DNA from: Bradyrhizobium erythrophlei
GTDB lineage: Bacteria > Pseudomonadota > Alphaproteobacteria > Rhizobiales > Xanthobacteraceae
Length of the DNA stretch: 64,000 nucleotides
Direction: 5' to 3'
NCBI RefSeq assembly: GCF_900129505.1
Contig: NZ_LT670818.1
Coordinates: forward strand, 1,798,001 to 1,862,000
Below are positions 28,074 through 37,310 of this stretch, one piece after another. The translations under genes and the position numbers were made by a program. Position 1 is the stretch's first letter. Each line of letters opens with the position of its first letter. Below the pieces are notes generated by a model. It searched no databases. It saw only the letters and a list, made by a program, of their open reading frames with translations, and was not told the origin of the DNA.

Positions 28074-29339
28074 ATGACTTTAGAAGAACTTCCCAATCTT
28101 GTCCTCGCCTTCGCTCGAGTCCTTTACGTCAACGGTCAAGCGACGGACGAGACCGTGGCCGCGACCGAGCGACTGGGCTCCGCACTCGGACTGCGCGCCG
28201 ATCTCATGCCGCGCTGGGGGGAGCTGCTACTGTCCGGGGAAAAGGATGGCGGACTTATCCGCCAAGTGGCGGCCAATCCCTCCGGCGTGGACATGGATCG
28301 TGTAGCCTCCACGATGCGCGCGATCGAAGATATCGAGGCCGGCCGGCTTGCGCCGGAGGCAGCATTGAAAGCGATCGGCGCGATTTCGCGCGCGCCGCCA
28401 GCACCATTGTGGCTTTTCACACTCGCGGCAGCGGCAGGCGCCGTGGCGTTATCCGTGATCTTTGGTGTCCAGCACCTGCTCCCTGCGGTCCTGATATTCG
28501 TGAGTGCCGCTGCCGGCGCGATTCTGCGCCGTGCTTTGGCACAGTACAGCGCGAATCTGTTTATCCAGCAATTCTCCGCGGCGCTGCTCGCTGGCGTTAT
28601 CGGTGCCTTGGCGGTTCGATATCAGCTGAGCTCCTCACTGCGCCTTGTCATGGTCTGCCCGTGCATGATTCTGATGCCGGGACCGCACATCCTCAATGGT
28701 GCGCTGGACCTTATCAATAGCCGCATCCATCTCGGCGCCACCCGCCTGATCTATGCGGGGCTCGTCATCGTGGCGATCTCAACGGGATTGCTGCTTGGAC
28801 TGATGCTTCTCGGCGGCACCCTGCCGATTGATCCAGCCGGCAGCGGCGTTCCCTTATGGCAAGACGTGGTCGCCGCCGGAGTGGCCGTCGCCAGTTACAG
28901 CGCCTTCTTCTCGATGCCGCTGAATATGCTGACGTGGCCGGTGGCGGCCGGCATGCTTGCCCACACGCTGCGGTGGATGGCGCTATCGCTGCTCGGCGCC
29001 AGCCTCGCGACCGGCGCCTTCGTCGCTTGTCTTGTTGTTGGCTTGATCCTCACACCCGTCGCACGCCGTTGGCACATGCCGTTTGCGGCTATTGGCTTCG
29101 CCTCCGTGGTGTCGATGATACCGGGCGTCTACCTCTTCAGGATGGCGAGCGGCCTCATGCAAATCGCCGACGGATCACATGCCACGTTCGACCTGATAAG
29201 CGCGACAATCGCTGACGGCACGACCGCCCTGTTTATCATCCTAGCGATGAGCTTTGGCCTCATCATTCCAAAGATCGCCATTGATTACCTCAGCGAGAGA
29301 GCAACGCATTCAAATCATAGGAGTAAAGCAAGATGCTGA
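28074..29339 (+). CDS. ThrE-like threonine/serine exporter family membrane protein
   Basis: A 421-residue protein combining an N-terminal DUF1212-like cytoplasmic part (about 1-105, [19 protein letters not shown]) with about ten membrane segments including a DUF3815-like second half. The conserved loop [21 protein letters not shown] fits the ThrE/YjjP-YjjB group, in which members export threonine, serine or small acids. Here both halves are fused, as in Corynebacterium ThrE. It overlaps the next gene by 7 nt, so they form an operon. Substrate not determined. Confidence 0.78.
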   Translation: MTLEELPNLVLAFARVLYVNGQATDETVAATERLGSALGLRADLMPRWGELLLSGEKDGGLIRQVAANPSGVDMDRVASTMRAIEDIEAGRLAPEAALKAIGAISRAPPAPLWLFTLAAAAGAVALSVIFGVQHLLPAVLIFVSAAAGAILRRALAQYSANLFIQQFSAALLAGVIGALAVRYQLSSSLRLVMVCPCMILMPGPHILNGALDLINSRIHLGATRLIYAGLVIVAISTGLLLGLMLLGGTLPIDPAGSGVPLWQDVVAAGVAVASYSAFFSMPLNMLTWPVAAGMLAHTLRWMALSLLGASLATGAFVACLVVGLILTPVARRWHMPFAAIGFASVVSMIPGVYLFRMASGLMQIADGSHATFDLISATIADGTTALFIILAMSFGLIIPKIAIDYLSERATHSNHRSKARC

Positions 29340-30061
29340 CGCGTACCACAACTGACGCGATCCATCCTTCGCGCCATGCATCTGATGAGGCGTTGGCGCT
29401 GTCGCGATTGGAGGCGCGACTTCCGCCTCTGCTCAGCGTGATCGCGGGGATGGTCGACCTCACGGGCTTCTTCACACTCGGTAATATCTTCACTGCCCAC
29501 GTCACCGGCAACCTCGTCGTGATCGCGGCCGAGGCCGTGCGTGGCGGTCCGCTGAACCTGGCGCAAACTCTGTCAGTCCCTGTTTTCATCCTCGCAGTCG
29601 CAGCCGTGTGGCTGCTCGACCGAGCATCGGGCCGGCGCGGGCCGGCCTTGACGCGGCTACTTCTCCTGGTTCAGTTTCTGCTGCTCACGGGAATCTTGAT
29701 TCTCAGCGTCATCACGAAACCTTCCGCCAACCCGCACGGCTTGATGGCCGGCATCGCTGTCATGATGGCCGTGTCGGCAATGGCTTGCCAGTTTGCTCTT
29801 TTTCGCTTGGCTTTACCGGGCGGAATTTCAACGGCCGTGATGACCGGCAATTTGACCAACACCGTTCTCTCGTTGATGGACATCTTGTCGCATAGAGGTC
29901 TCTTGATGACGGCCGACGCGGGGCGGTTGAAGAGATCCCTGCATCTCCTTTTCGGCTTTCTCGTGGGCTGCATCGTGGCCGCCGCCGCCATCTCCTTGCT
30001 CGCAGACTGGGCTTGGTCGCTTCCGGTTGCACTGGCGGCTGTGGCGGTCGCATTACCGTGA
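29333..30061 (+). CDS. YoaK-family (DUF1275) membrane protein
   Basis: A 242-residue inner-membrane protein with about six helices. The paired motifs [13 protein letters not shown] and [13 protein letters not shown] are diagnostic of DUF1275. Function is not established; members are thought to be small-molecule transporters. GGAG lies upstream of ATG 29333 inside the end of the ThrE-like gene. Followed after 20 nt by an epimerase gene. Confidence 0.82.
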   Translation: MLTRTTTDAIHPSRHASDEALALSRLEARLPPLLSVIAGMVDLTGFFTLGNIFTAHVTGNLVVIAAEAVRGGPLNLAQTLSVPVFILAVAAVWLLDRASGRRGPALTRLLLLVQFLLLTGILILSVITKPSANPHGLMAGIAVMMAVSAMACQFALFRLALPGGISTAVMTGNLTNTVLSLMDILSHRGLLMTADAGRLKRSLHLLFGFLVGCIVAAAAISLLADWAWSLPVALAAVAVALP

Positions 30062-30081
30062 CAGGACGAGAGGATTACAGC

Positions 30082-30981
30082 ATGAAGATTTTTATCAGTG
30101 GCGCCAGTGGATTCGTTGGCGGTACCGTCGCCCGCCGGCTGCTCGATGCAGGCTGTAGCGTACGTGGTTTGGTACGCGATGCGGGTAAAGCCGAACAACT
30201 CAAAGCGCTGGGCATCGAGCCGGTGCTCGGCAGCCTTGAAGATAGCGATCTACTGGTGCGCGAGGCACGGAGCGCCGACGGCGTGATCAACGCCGCGGAC
30301 AGCGACCATCTGCCGGCCATTGAAGCCCTGGTCGAAGGGCTGCGTGGGTCCGACAAGCCGCTGCTGCATACTAGCGGGTCCAGCGTGATCGGGGACGATG
30401 CACGGGGCAATCGACTGTCAGAGAACGTCTTCGACGACGACACGCCGTTCGTCGTGGAGGCCGCCAAGCAGCCGCGCCGCGACATCGAGCTGGGCGTGCT
30501 CAATGCCGCGAACGAGGGTATTCGCGCAATAGTGCTCTGCCCGAGCAACATCTACGGCAGTGGCACCGGACTGAACGCCCACAGCGTGCAAATCCCCCTT
30601 CTGGTGGACCAGGCGCGCGAAACCGGCGTGGTGCGCATTGTCGGTCAGGGTGTCAATCGCTGGTCCAACGTGCACATCGAAGACGTCGCCGAGTTGTACC
30701 TGCTGGCCCTGCACAAGGCCCCCGCCGGCGCGTTCTACTTCATCGAGAACGGCGAAGCCTCGTTCGCGGAGATCGGCGGAGCCATTGCCCGGCGACTGAA
30801 GCTGGGCCCGGTGCAATCCTGGACCGCAGAGGAAGCCGCCGAACATTGGGGCAAACGCCAAGCCCACTACACCTTCGGCAGCAACAGCCGCGTCCGCGCA
30901 AAGCGCGCCCGAAAGGAACTCGGCTGGGCACCGCGCCATACCTCGGCGCTCTCCTGGATCGCAGAGGAGATGCCGCTATGA
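30082..30981 (+). CDS. NAD-dependent epimerase/dehydratase-like protein
   Basis: A 299-residue Rossmann-fold protein of the atypical/extended short-chain dehydrogenase type. The nucleotide-binding start is MKIFISGASGFVGGTVARRL (GxxGxxG). Further family elements are LLHTSGSSVIGDD, CPSNIYGSGTGLN and WSNVHIEDVAELYLLAL. The usual YxxxK pair is not clear, so it may bind NAD(P) without being a classic sugar epimerase; relatives reduce aldehydes or act as NmrA-like sensors. AGAGGA precedes ATG 30082. Co-directional with the YoaK-like gene. Confidence 0.8.
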   Translation: MKIFISGASGFVGGTVARRLLDAGCSVRGLVRDAGKAEQLKALGIEPVLGSLEDSDLLVREARSADGVINAADSDHLPAIEALVEGLRGSDKPLLHTSGSSVIGDDARGNRLSENVFDDDTPFVVEAAKQPRRDIELGVLNAANEGIRAIVLCPSNIYGSGTGLNAHSVQIPLLVDQARETGVVRIVGQGVNRWSNVHIEDVAELYLLALHKAPAGAFYFIENGEASFAEIGGAIARRLKLGPVQSWTAEEAAEHWGKRQAHYTFGSNSRVRAKRARKELGWAPRHTSALSWIAEEMPL

Positions 30982-31161
30982 ACGAAGACTGGTTCGTCAC
31001 CAGTGGAGCGGCCTCGGCGCGTGCCGCCTTACTTTCTGCGGGCTGGCGGCACTGGCGATCGCACTGAAGGGCAGATTTTTGGAAGCCATGGCGGCCGCCG
31101 CGAACCCTAGCGAGCATCAGGCCAAGTCGCCTCTCTACACCTCTATTGCAAAGGAATGTTC

Positions 31162-32451
31162 ATGATGAGAAAGCCATCTCCGGCGAAATGTGCGAATGCG
31201 CTTGGCGTCGCGGCACAACAAATTATGACGCTGCGTACCCTGTTGCTTGGCCTCGCGCTGGCAGCTGGATTCCAGGGCTGCGCGAGCGCCGCCGAACCAC
31301 TCACGCCGCATCGGCCGACCGAGATCTCACCCTTGACTATCCGCGGCTTCAACGGCCCTGAGGACATGCAGTTAACTCCCGACGGCAAGCACATAGTCGT
31401 CAGCGAATTGCCTCTGGATTGGGCCCATCCGCAAGGACCTTCGCTGGTACTGGTCGATCTGCCCGACGATCGAGTGCACCCGCTATCAGTCAAAATGCAA
31501 CCGGAATCGGGCTGGGGCGACCCCGCATGTCCCGTCCCTGCGGCGTTCAGCACCCATGGCCTGTTCGTTTCGCTGCGTCCGGATGGGCACGTTCAAATCA
31601 TCGCGGTGAACCACACGGGGCGTGAGTCCATAGAGTTCATCGAACTGGTGAATGGCGCCTCTGGCTACAATGCAATCTGGCGGGGTTGCGTTGCCTTCGA
31701 TGGCGGCTCGTTCAATGACCTCGTGGCCTACGGCAGCAACGGCCTCATTGCTACTATTATGCTCGACAAAACTCTCGTCGGCGACAAGGATCCGATGGCC
31801 TTCCTGTTCAGCGGGGCCAAGACCGGCTATCTCGCCGAATGGAATCCGCGCACCGGCTGGAAGCGTCTGCCGGGCAGCGAAGCGGCGCTGAACAACGGCA
31901 TCCAACTCAGCGCCGATAGTCGTTTCGTCTGGTTTACCGCTTGGACTAGCCGCCAAGTGCTCGAGTATGATCTCCAGGCACAGCGGATCACCCGTAGCGT
32001 TGCCGTGCCCTTCTCTCCGGATAATCTGACATTGAAGAGCGACGGCACCGTGATCGTGGCCGGCATCGACGACCTCGCTCGCTGGCGCGATTGCACCGCG
32101 GAAGAAGGCCACTTCTGCCAGGACAAACTGGCGTTTTCGGTGGTCACCCTCGATCCCAAAACCTTCACCGTGAAGCCGCTCTTTCACGGCAAGCCCGGCC
32201 TGCTGCAAGGCGCCTCGGTCGCCCTTGCGATCGACAACGCACTCTATGTCGGAACAGCCACCGGCGACCGCCTATTGAAAATTCCGAGCGTTCAACTTGC
32301 AACCCCAAGAAAGAGAGGACGTGAAGTGAGCAAGACTAGGCTCTCGCGCGGCCAGATTGCATATGCCGATCGAGCAGAAACCGGAAACCGAAGGCCAGAA
32401 GAACTTGGGTTGAGCTTTTCCATCAAACTCAATGAGAGTGAGTATCAATGA
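31162..32451 (+). CDS. Beta-propeller protein, SMP-30/gluconolactonase-like
   Basis: About 429 residues. AAGGA at 31151 supports ATG 31162 or 31165; ATG 31225 would put a clean signal peptide (MTLRTLLLGLALAAGF) at the very N-terminus. The mature part shows repeated blades such as GFNGPEDMQLTPDGKHIVV, AALNNGIQLSADSRFVWFTA and VPFSPDNLTLKSDGTVIVAG, as in SMP-30/strictosidine-synthase-like propellers. A periplasmic lactonase or ligand-binding role is possible. The last 45 residues are unlike a propeller and could be an acquired tail. Its stop overlaps the FUSC gene by 4 nt, so it is coupled to the efflux genes. Confidence 0.65.
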   Translation: MMRKPSPAKCANALGVAAQQIMTLRTLLLGLALAAGFQGCASAAEPLTPHRPTEISPLTIRGFNGPEDMQLTPDGKHIVVSELPLDWAHPQGPSLVLVDLPDDRVHPLSVKMQPESGWGDPACPVPAAFSTHGLFVSLRPDGHVQIIAVNHTGRESIEFIELVNGASGYNAIWRGCVAFDGGSFNDLVAYGSNGLIATIMLDKTLVGDKDPMAFLFSGAKTGYLAEWNPRTGWKRLPGSEAALNNGIQLSADSRFVWFTAWTSRQVLEYDLQAQRITRSVAVPFSPDNLTLKSDGTVIVAGIDDLARWRDCTAEEGHFCQDKLAFSVVTLDPKTFTVKPLFHGKPGLLQGASVALAIDNALYVGTATGDRLLKIPSVQLATPRKRGREVSKTRLSRGQIAYADRAETGNRRPEELGLSFSIKLNESEYQ

Positions 32452-34520
32452 GACCGCCCGCATTTTCGTTGCCAGGCACGCAAGGCCGGCGGCTCTCCTG
32501 GCCGGCCCCCTCGGAGCTTACCAGCAAGATACGGTCCGCGGGGCCGGCGTTGCTGTTCGGCTTGCGCCTTTGGGTAGCGGTCTGCCTCGCGCTCTACATA
32601 GCTTTCTGGCTTGAGCTCGACAATGCACAGTGGGCCGGCACTTCAGCGGCGGTCGTTTGTCAAGAAAGCCTCGGCGCGTCGCTGCGAAAGGGGTCGTTCC
32701 GCATGATCGGCACGATAGTCGGCGCAGTGGCGATCGTCATCCTGACCGCGTGCTTTCCGCAAAGCCGCACCGGCTTTCTTCTGGGCTTGGCGCTGTTGGG
32801 TGCGGCATGTGGCCTCGTAGCCACCCTCCTCCGCAACTTTAGCGCCTACGCGGTCGTACTGGCCGGCTGCACGGCGGCGATTATCGCAAGCGACGAACTT
32901 GGCGCGACCGGGGGCGCGAGTAGCGTTGTGTTCACGCTTGCTATCACCCGCGCCGCCGAGATCTGCATCGGCATCGTTTGCGCGGGGGTCGTTCTCGTCG
33001 GCACAGACTTTGGCGGCGCGCGTCAGCGCCTCGCCACGCAACTCGCTGTCCTCGCGACCGAAATCGCCGACCGGCTTAGCGAAGCGTTCTCGGTCGTTAG
33101 ATCAGATCAGGCGGACACGTGGCCGACGCGGCGCGATCTCGTGACGCGGGTCGTCGCGCTGAGCCCGCTCATCGACGAGGCCATCGGCGAGGCCTCCGAC
33201 CTGCGTTATCGCTTGCCGGCATTGCGGGCGGCAGTCAAAGGCCTGTTCGCCGCCTTATCCGGCTGGCGCACGGTTGCCAACTGTCTTGAGCAGCTGCAGG
33301 ATAGCGAGGGAAGGAGGGAGGCAGACATCATTCTCCAAACCCTCCCGCAGCAGCTGCGTACACCATCGGTACGGGGCGGCGCATCAGTCTGGATACGCGA
33401 GCCGTCCGACCTGCGTCGGGTGTGCCAGGCAGCGATACGAGCGCTGGTGGCTCTTCCAGCTGACACGCCGTCGCTCCGCCTGCTTGCGGACGGGACAGCC
33501 GAGGCGCTCCTCGGCCTCTCGCAAACGCTGGACGGCTTGACGCTGCTGGCCCACCCCGCTCACACGGTTCCGCTTCGCCGCGGCGCCCGGCCCCAACTAC
33601 CCGATCTGCTTCCGGCTTTGATCACTGCAGCGCGGATCTTCGTGACGATTGTTGCCGTCGAGCTTTTCTGGATCGCGACCGCGTGGCCCAACGGCGCCAC
33701 AGCCATTGCCTTTGCCGCTATCGGCGTGATCCTGTTCTCTCCCCGCGACGATCAGGCGTATGCGGTTGGCAAGATCTTCACGTTTGGAGTCGGCCTCACC
33801 GCATTCATTGCGGGAATCGTGAAATTCGGGGTGTTGCCCAACAACGAGACGTTCGCCGGCTTCAGCATCGCTCTCGGTCTTGTTCTGGTGCCCGTTGGTG
33901 CGCTCGCGGCCCAGTCCGGGCAGGGCACGATGTTCGGGGTCATGTCGGCATTCTTCGTTGCCCTCGTGGCGCCGGCGAACCAGATGACCTATGACACCGC
34001 ACAATTCTACAACTCGACGGTCGCCATCGTCGCGGGGCTGGGTTCCGCGCTGCTGGCCATGCTCCTGCTGCCACCGCTGTCGCCTACAGTACTAGTTCGT
34101 CGAACACTAGCGTTCACGTTGCGTGATCTTCGCGGCCTCGCGGCGGGCAGAAGTCCCCCGTTGGCCGCTGACTGGGAAGCCCGCGTCTATCAGCACCTTT
34201 CCCGACTATCGACGCAAATCGGACCGTCGCAGCTCGCGCGGCTCGCCGCGACATTCTCGATAGGGACCGAAATCATCCGTCTGCGCCGCATCGCGCGCCG
34301 GTTCGACCTCGGCTCCGATCTCGACAGCGCGCTCAATGCGGTAGCACGAGGCAACACCAGAGAAACCATTCAAAGCCTGGCACAGATCGATCACAGGCTT
34401 GCCGCAGGTTCCGGCGTCGGACCGGATGCCATAGTCCGGCTTCGAGCCCGCGGCAGCATCCGCGTGATATCCGAGACGCTGGTCCAGCATCGGGACTATT
34501 TCGATAGGGAGCCGCAATGA
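32448..34520 (+). CDS. FUSC-family membrane transporter (AaeB-like)
   Basis: A 690-residue inner-membrane protein of the fusaric-acid-resistance/aromatic acid exporter type. It has two clusters of about six membrane helices (residues about 25-175 and 385-540) separated and followed by cytoplasmic parts. SAAVVCQESLGASLRKGSFR and the WPNGATAIAFAAIGVILFSP segment are family hallmarks. With a DUF1656 protein and an HlyD adaptor directly downstream it forms an aaeXAB-type efflux set, expected to export aromatic carboxylic acids or similar compounds. Confidence 0.9.
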   Translation: MRPPAFSLPGTQGRRLSWPAPSELTSKIRSAGPALLFGLRLWVAVCLALYIAFWLELDNAQWAGTSAAVVCQESLGASLRKGSFRMIGTIVGAVAIVILTACFPQSRTGFLLGLALLGAACGLVATLLRNFSAYAVVLAGCTAAIIASDELGATGGASSVVFTLAITRAAEICIGIVCAGVVLVGTDFGGARQRLATQLAVLATEIADRLSEAFSVVRSDQADTWPTRRDLVTRVVALSPLIDEAIGEASDLRYRLPALRAAVKGLFAALSGWRTVANCLEQLQDSEGRREADIILQTLPQQLRTPSVRGGASVWIREPSDLRRVCQAAIRALVALPADTPSLRLLADGTAEALLGLSQTLDGLTLLAHPAHTVPLRRGARPQLPDLLPALITAARIFVTIVAVELFWIATAWPNGATAIAFAAIGVILFSPRDDQAYAVGKIFTFGVGLTAFIAGIVKFGVLPNNETFAGFSIALGLVLVPVGALAAQSGQGTMFGVMSAFFVALVAPANQMTYDTAQFYNSTVAIVAGLGSALLAMLLLPPLSPTVLVRRTLAFTLRDLRGLAAGRSPPLAADWEARVYQHLSRLSTQIGPSQLARLAATFSIGTEIIRLRRIARRFDLGSDLDSALNAVARGNTRETIQSLAQIDHRLAAGSGVGPDAIVRLRARGSIRVISETLVQHRDYFDREPQ

Positions 34521-34720
34521 GGTTTAACGAGATCGACCTGTTTGGAGTCTATGTTGCGCCTATCTCGTTGATGATGATCGGCGCGTGGCTGATTCTCATA
34601 CCGCTGCGTCGCCTCGCGGATGGCTTCGGGCTGTTGCGGCAAGTGTGGCATCCGGCCCTGTTCTGGTTCGCGGTCTACATGATGTCTCTTTCTGCGATCG
34701 TGCTGATCGCCGCGCGCTGA
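34517..34720 (+). CDS. DUF1656 small membrane protein (AaeX-like)
   Basis: A 67-residue protein with two membrane helices (VAPISLMMIGAWLILIPL and LFWFAVYMMSLSAIVLIAA). DUF1656 proteins nearly always accompany FUSC pumps; their role is unknown. It overlaps the FUSC gene by 4 nt and precedes the adaptor by 9 nt. Confidence 0.9.
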   Translation: MRFNEIDLFGVYVAPISLMMIGAWLILIPLRRLADGFGLLRQVWHPALFWFAVYMMSLSAIVLIAAR

Positions 34721-34729
34721 GTCACGATA

Positions 34730-35737
34730 ATGTCCGAGGGCAAACCTAGATCGGAGCACGTCATCGCTGAAGTCGATCGCGGCTACGCTACGCCTCCACC
34801 TACCGGCGGCGACAACGCCACACTTCCCATTCGCGCCGTTTCGGTCGTCATCACGCTCGGCGCGGTGCTGCTCGCGGCTCTCCTCACTTGGGCGACGTGG
34901 CAAGTCTACATGACGGCGCCGTGGACGCGCGACGGTACCGTGCGCGTCTATGTCGTGGCGATGGCGCCTGAGGTGGCCGGACGGATCGTCGAGTTGCCGG
35001 TCGCCGACAACCAATTGGTCAAAAAGGGCGACCCGCTGATGGTGATCGACCCCACGAACTACGCGATCGCCGTCCGTCATTCGGAGGCGGCCGTGGAGCA
35101 GGCGAAGGCCGTCGCGCAGAACGCGGAAGCTCAGTCAGAGCGCCGACAAAAGCTCACGAATCTGTCGATCTCGACGGAGATGAAGCAACTTTTCGCTACC
35201 ACCGCGTTGAGTGCCGCTGCCGCCTACGAGCAGACGGTTGCCAATCGCGATCAGGCGCGGGTGAACCTCGAGCGCACGCGCATCTTTTCCCCAGTCAACG
35301 GCTACGTGACCAACCTGTTGGTGCAACTCGGCGACTTCGTCAACGTCGGGCAGAAAAGCATCTCAGTGGTCAATGCCGACTCCTTCTGGGTCGATGGCTA
35401 TTTCGAGGAGAATAACCTACGACGAATCCGCGAAGGCGACCCTGCAACGATCAAACTGATGGGCCACAGCCAAGTCCTTCGTGGACACGTCGACAGCATT
35501 GCCCGGGGCATCAATGTTCCAAATGCGCAACCGGACTCGTCAGGCCTCGCGTCGGTGAACCCGATCTTCACGTGGGTCCGCCTCGCACAACGCGTGCCTG
35601 TGCGCATCCGCATCGATGACGTCCCGGACGGCGTGCGCCTAATCGCCGGAATGACCGCCACTGTGCAGATCGATCGTGGATCATGGAAGCACCAAGGCAA
35701 CCGCTGCGAGGAAATGACAGGACGGTGCAGTGAGTGA
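34730..35737 (+). CDS. HlyD-family efflux adaptor (AaeA-like)
   Basis: A 335-residue membrane-fusion protein. Residues about 30-60 form the single membrane anchor; the biotinyl-lipoyl domain begins VRVYVVAMAPEVAGRIVELP; a coiled-coil of about 75 residues (SEAAVEQAKAVAQNAEAQSE) and the beta-barrel ending VRLIAGMTATVQIDRG follow. It links the FUSC pump to the periplasm and an outer-membrane channel encoded elsewhere. Last gene of the operon. Confidence 0.9.
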   Translation: MSEGKPRSEHVIAEVDRGYATPPPTGGDNATLPIRAVSVVITLGAVLLAALLTWATWQVYMTAPWTRDGTVRVYVVAMAPEVAGRIVELPVADNQLVKKGDPLMVIDPTNYAIAVRHSEAAVEQAKAVAQNAEAQSERRQKLTNLSISTEMKQLFATTALSAAAAYEQTVANRDQARVNLERTRIFSPVNGYVTNLLVQLGDFVNVGQKSISVVNADSFWVDGYFEENNLRRIREGDPATIKLMGHSQVLRGHVDSIARGINVPNAQPDSSGLASVNPIFTWVRLAQRVPVRIRIDDVPDGVRLIAGMTATVQIDRGSWKHQGNRCEEMTGRCSE

Positions 35738-36678
35738 GGCTATTCTGTCCGAGCGACGGGCCCCGAGGACAGCTGTTTCAAGGACTCCCCCTCTCCATCG
35801 CGCTATTGAGTGCCTCGGCGTCGTTATCTCACGATCTGTCCTTGGCGGCCTTCACCATCAATATTTCAGTATCTAATTTTTCGGCACACAAAAGCATGCC
35901 TGCGTTGTTCACGTGATTCGGATTCGTGCTACAACGTGATCGTGGAGTCTCGTGAAAGCAACTGCATGACACTTCGGGTGATATTACGATCTGTAACGAG
36001 GAACGAACGCCAATTACATACCCCTTCCGAACTTGGGAAATCACTAGAAGCTTGCTTCTAAATGAGATTCTTCCTTCAAGTATGTTGATGCACAAGTATC
36101 CCACTTGATACCCCAATTGCACGTTTGGTCACGACTCCTCCCGGAACCGAAATGGTCAAGCATGATCTAGTGCCTTTGCATAAATTGGAGCGGTCGAACT
36201 CCACAAGTGCGGCTGATGCGACCATTTCGGCATAGAGGGGTACGGCGCCTTATCACGCGGGGTGGCACGACAGTGCTGGTCGGTCCAGCCCACCAAGAGG
36301 AAGTTTGGACCAAGTCCAGCCCACGGGAGCTAGCGAGAGCTAACATCCACCCCTCAACGACCGCCGCCAACAGCGGCCGTTCCATAAGTGCGCTCGCTCG
36401 GCGAACCTCAAAATAACCAGCCGATCGCTGACGATCCGTCGGTGCTCCGCCGTCTCTTTTCCTGCGATCGGATTGCGCGTCAGCGTTCCATAAGCATTCC
36501 TCGGAACCCCCTCCCTGACACGAAGGAATCGCAATCACCGCCGTTCGCCCTGGTGGTTATGCCGAATGCAATTGTTGCGCGGTGATTTGAACCTACGAAC
36601 CCACTCGGCCCGCGAATTCTGCTTGACGACCCGCCAGAGCATTTATATGATTGAGTAAGCACTCATTATTGGCGAGAA
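35738..36678. other. 941-bp non-coding, A+T-richer stretch in the island
   Basis: No open frame here has a ribosome site or family resemblance. The part at about 35860-36140 is visibly richer in A and T than its surroundings and includes short hairpins such as AGAAGCTTGCTTCT (36045-36058). It ends in the TetR operator and promoter. Probably debris from earlier insertions, plus the regulatory region of the tetR gene. Confidence 0.45.
36652..36665. promoter_or_regulatory. Probable TetR operator upstream of tetR
   Basis: TGAGT-AAGC-ACTCA, perfect 5-bp arms, 13 bp before the tetR ATG. A related site (TGAGCGCGTACTCG) lies before the aldo/keto reductase gene at 37265. The shared pattern is TGAGnnnGnACTC. 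The position fits autorepression. Confidence 0.6.
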
Positions 36679-37248
36679 ATGGCGCGCCCTCTCAGCGAAG
36701 AAAAGCGGACCGCAATCCTCGAGGCGACCGCCGAAGTGGTGGCCATGCTCGGCGTGAGCGCTCCGACCGCGAAGATTGCCAAGGAGGCAGGTGTGGCGGA
36801 AGGCACGCTATTTACTTACTTCGCCAACAAGGACGAACTGCTGAACCGGTTATATCTGGAACTCAAGATGGACCTTCGCGAGGCCATGATGACCGGCTAC
36901 CCTGCCGGCAAGAGCCTCGTCGTCCGCAATCGCCACGTTTGGGATCGCTTCATCGGTTGGGGTTCGGCGCATCCCTTGAAGCGGAGAGCGATGAGGCAAC
37001 TCGCGGTGTCGGACCGCATCACCGAAGAAAGCAAGAAGCTGGTCGGGGACGCATTCGGGGAATTCGACGACATGATGCGTGAGTGCGCGGCCGGCGGTGC
37101 AATGAGGCACCAGCCTCCGTCATTCGTGTCGGCGATTATGAGTGCGATCGGCGATACGACGATGGATTTCATCATGCGCGAGCCTGCACAGGCAAAGCGC
37201 TACACAAAGGCAGGGTTCGACGCGTTCTGGAGTGCAGTCGCTGGATGA
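36679..37248 (+). CDS. TetR/AcrR-family regulator
   Basis: A 189-residue regulator. The N-terminal helix-turn-helix region contains ILEATAEVVAMLGVSAPTAK and VAEGTLFTYFANKDELLNRL, typical of TetR proteins; residues about 60-189 form the ligand-binding helical domain. Operator-like sites lie before this gene and before the downstream aldo/keto reductase gene, so it probably represses both and is released by an aldehyde, quinone or other electrophile (inference). Confidence 0.9.
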   Translation: MARPLSEEKRTAILEATAEVVAMLGVSAPTAKIAKEAGVAEGTLFTYFANKDELLNRLYLELKMDLREAMMTGYPAGKSLVVRNRHVWDRFIGWGSAHPLKRRAMRQLAVSDRITEESKKLVGDAFGEFDDMMRECAAGGAMRHQPPSFVSAIMSAIGDTTMDFIMREPAQAKRYTKAGFDAFWSAVAG

Positions 37249-37264
37249 TTTTTTGTTCCGTTAA

Positions 37265-37278
37265 TGAGCGCGTACTCG
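37265..37278. promoter_or_regulatory. Probable second TetR operator, upstream of the aldo/keto reductase gene
   Basis: TGAGCGCGTACTCG, matching the tetR-promoter site in nine of 14 positions, and embedded in the larger palindrome TGAGCG-n6-CGCTCA. It starts 46 bp upstream of ATG 37311. Confidence 0.5.
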
Positions 37279-37310
37279 CTCACCATCGACTCACGGGAAA
37301 GGAAAACGCC

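Noticed and set aside
30978..31067. Small 29-codon frame after the epimerase gene
   Set aside because: Too short and without a family or strong ribosome site; likely chance.
36580..36625. Minus-strand GGTTCAAATC with tRNA-like look before tetR
   Set aside because: No T-stem or acceptor pairing can be formed and there is no CCA; too weak to call a tRNA fragment.
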